NCBI RefSeq assembly: GCF_039543245.1
Contig: NZ_BAABJJ010000008.1
Coordinates: 1-64,000, forward strand
Direction: 5' to 3'
Source of the DNA: Algibacter_G agarivorans
GTDB taxonomy: Bacteria; Bacteroidota; Bacteroidia; Flavobacteriales; Flavobacteriaceae
Length of the DNA stretch: 64,000 bases
The notes beneath the pieces were generated by a model, which searched no databases, was not told where the DNA came from, and saw only the letters and a program-made list of their open reading frames with translations. Shown here in pieces: positions 63,652 through 64,000 of the stretch. Position 1 is the first letter of the stretch. Each line of letters opens with the position of its first letter. A program made the translations under genes and the position numbers.

Positions 63652-64000
63652 ATGAGTAAACTCTACATCGTTCCAACTCCTATTGGAAATTTAAAAGACA
63701 TCACATTTAGAGCTGTAGAAGTTCTAAAAGAAGTCGATTTGATTCTAGCAGAAGACACCAGAACCTCAGGAAAACTCCTAAAATATTACGAAATTTCAAC
63801 CCACATGCAATCGCACCACATGCACAATGAGCATAAAACCGTTGAAAGTATTATTCAAAAATTAAAAAGCGGAACAACAATTGCCCTTATTAGCGATGCG
63901 GGAACACCAGCTATTTCCGATCCCGGATTTTTACTGACCAGAGCTTGTATTGAAAATGGTATTGAAGTAGATTGTTTGCCAGGAGCAACCGCATTTGTGC
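63652..64000 (+). CDS. rsmI: 16S rRNA (cytidine-1402-2'-O)-methyltransferase, partial (cut by window end)
   Basis: Methylates the 2'-OH of C1402 in the ribosomal decoding centre. Only the first 116 codons are in the window. They show the start SKLYIVPTPIGNLKDITFRA, the SAM-site AEDTRTSGKLLK and ALISDAGTPAISDPGF, all characteristic. The rest continues beyond 64000. A decayed CATTCCGCC-type repeat lies just upstream (63567-63595). Confidence 0.95.
   Translation, partial: MSKLYIVPTPIGNLKDITFRAVEVLKEVDLILAEDTRTSGKLLKYYEISTHMQSHHMHNEHKTVESIIQKLKSGTTIALISDAGTPAISDPGFLLTRACIENGIEVDCLPGATAFV

Noticed and set aside
1..64000. CRISPR arrays, tRNA or rRNA genes, prophage or plasmid functions
   Set aside because: No regularly spaced repeats, cloverleaf, rRNA core or phage/plasmid protein families were found by reading; the repeats present are dispersed and irregular.

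Overview
The window is a chromosomal segment of a member of the Flavobacteriaceae (Bacteroidetes). The evidence is its strongly AT-rich DNA, TAnnTTTG-type -7 promoter boxes, a type IX secretion (CHU_C, type B) sorting domain, an IPExxxVDY-family protein beside pyk and rnc, a complete Bat aerotolerance operon, a DUF1501/DUF1800 pair, and an abundance of SPII lipoprotein signals. The genus cannot be fixed from the sequence alone. No rRNA, tRNA, CRISPR array, prophage or plasmid gene was seen.

Layout. 1-8.7 kb: an ALDH7-type aldehyde dehydrogenase, an isoaspartyl peptidase, a large repeat-rich T9SS cargo protein, a decayed nuclease gene, and a minus-strand run (EEP phosphatase/nuclease, YCII lipoprotein, CYTH, DUF2238). 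8.7-19.3 kb: housekeeping, with dinB, the acpP-fabF-rnc-IPExxxVDY-pyk cluster, purN, a viroplasmin-RNase H, a PfkB kinase, a long PurF and a possible small RNA. 19.4-20.3 kb: a scar made of an internally deleted IS3 element and an orphan gene end. 20.3-31.5 kb: an FGE-type lipoprotein, yicC-gmk-nadD, an MscS channel, two unknown lipoproteins, a damaged LysM/BON gene, gpsA, pheS and cvpA. 31.5-37.8 kb: an inorganic-carbon cluster of two SulP transporters, two beta-carbonic anhydrases and a UspA-like protein. 37.8-47.2 kb: a moxR-DUF58-BatA/B/C/D/E operon. 47.4-57 kb: a DUF4382 lipoprotein, an SDR enzyme, a frameshifted four-helix-bundle gene, an AlbA_2 protein, DUF1501/DUF1800, a DAO-family oxidoreductase, a GreA-like protein and an ABC ATPase. 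57-64 kb: prolyl oligopeptidase, asd, mscL, alr, tdk, a conserved unknown and the start of rsmI.

Three themes deserve attention. (1) Gene starts are damaged or non-canonical in several genes: an ATT start on the T9SS protein, ATG-TGA at the start of the LysM/BON gene, and a lipoprotein signal severed from the prolyl oligopeptidase by a nonsense codon plus one extra A. A frameshift in the four-helix-bundle gene and two relic regions add to this. These are either true decay or sequence errors. (2) Short dispersed repeats are frequent. Four copies of a modular GCGTTAGGG...GGTAACGCCCAAA element lie between genes. TCCCGATAGCTATCGGGA palindromes occur, one inside nadD, and a CAGTCTTCAGT tandem forms part of a signal peptide. 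(3) Hairpins sit in unexpected coding positions: a perfect terminator-like hairpin inside the first 20 codons of rnc, and a 22-bp perfect hairpin over the stop codon of the SDR gene. The carbon cluster is the most coherent accessory-looking system. I did not see an unmistakably new defence or mobile system.
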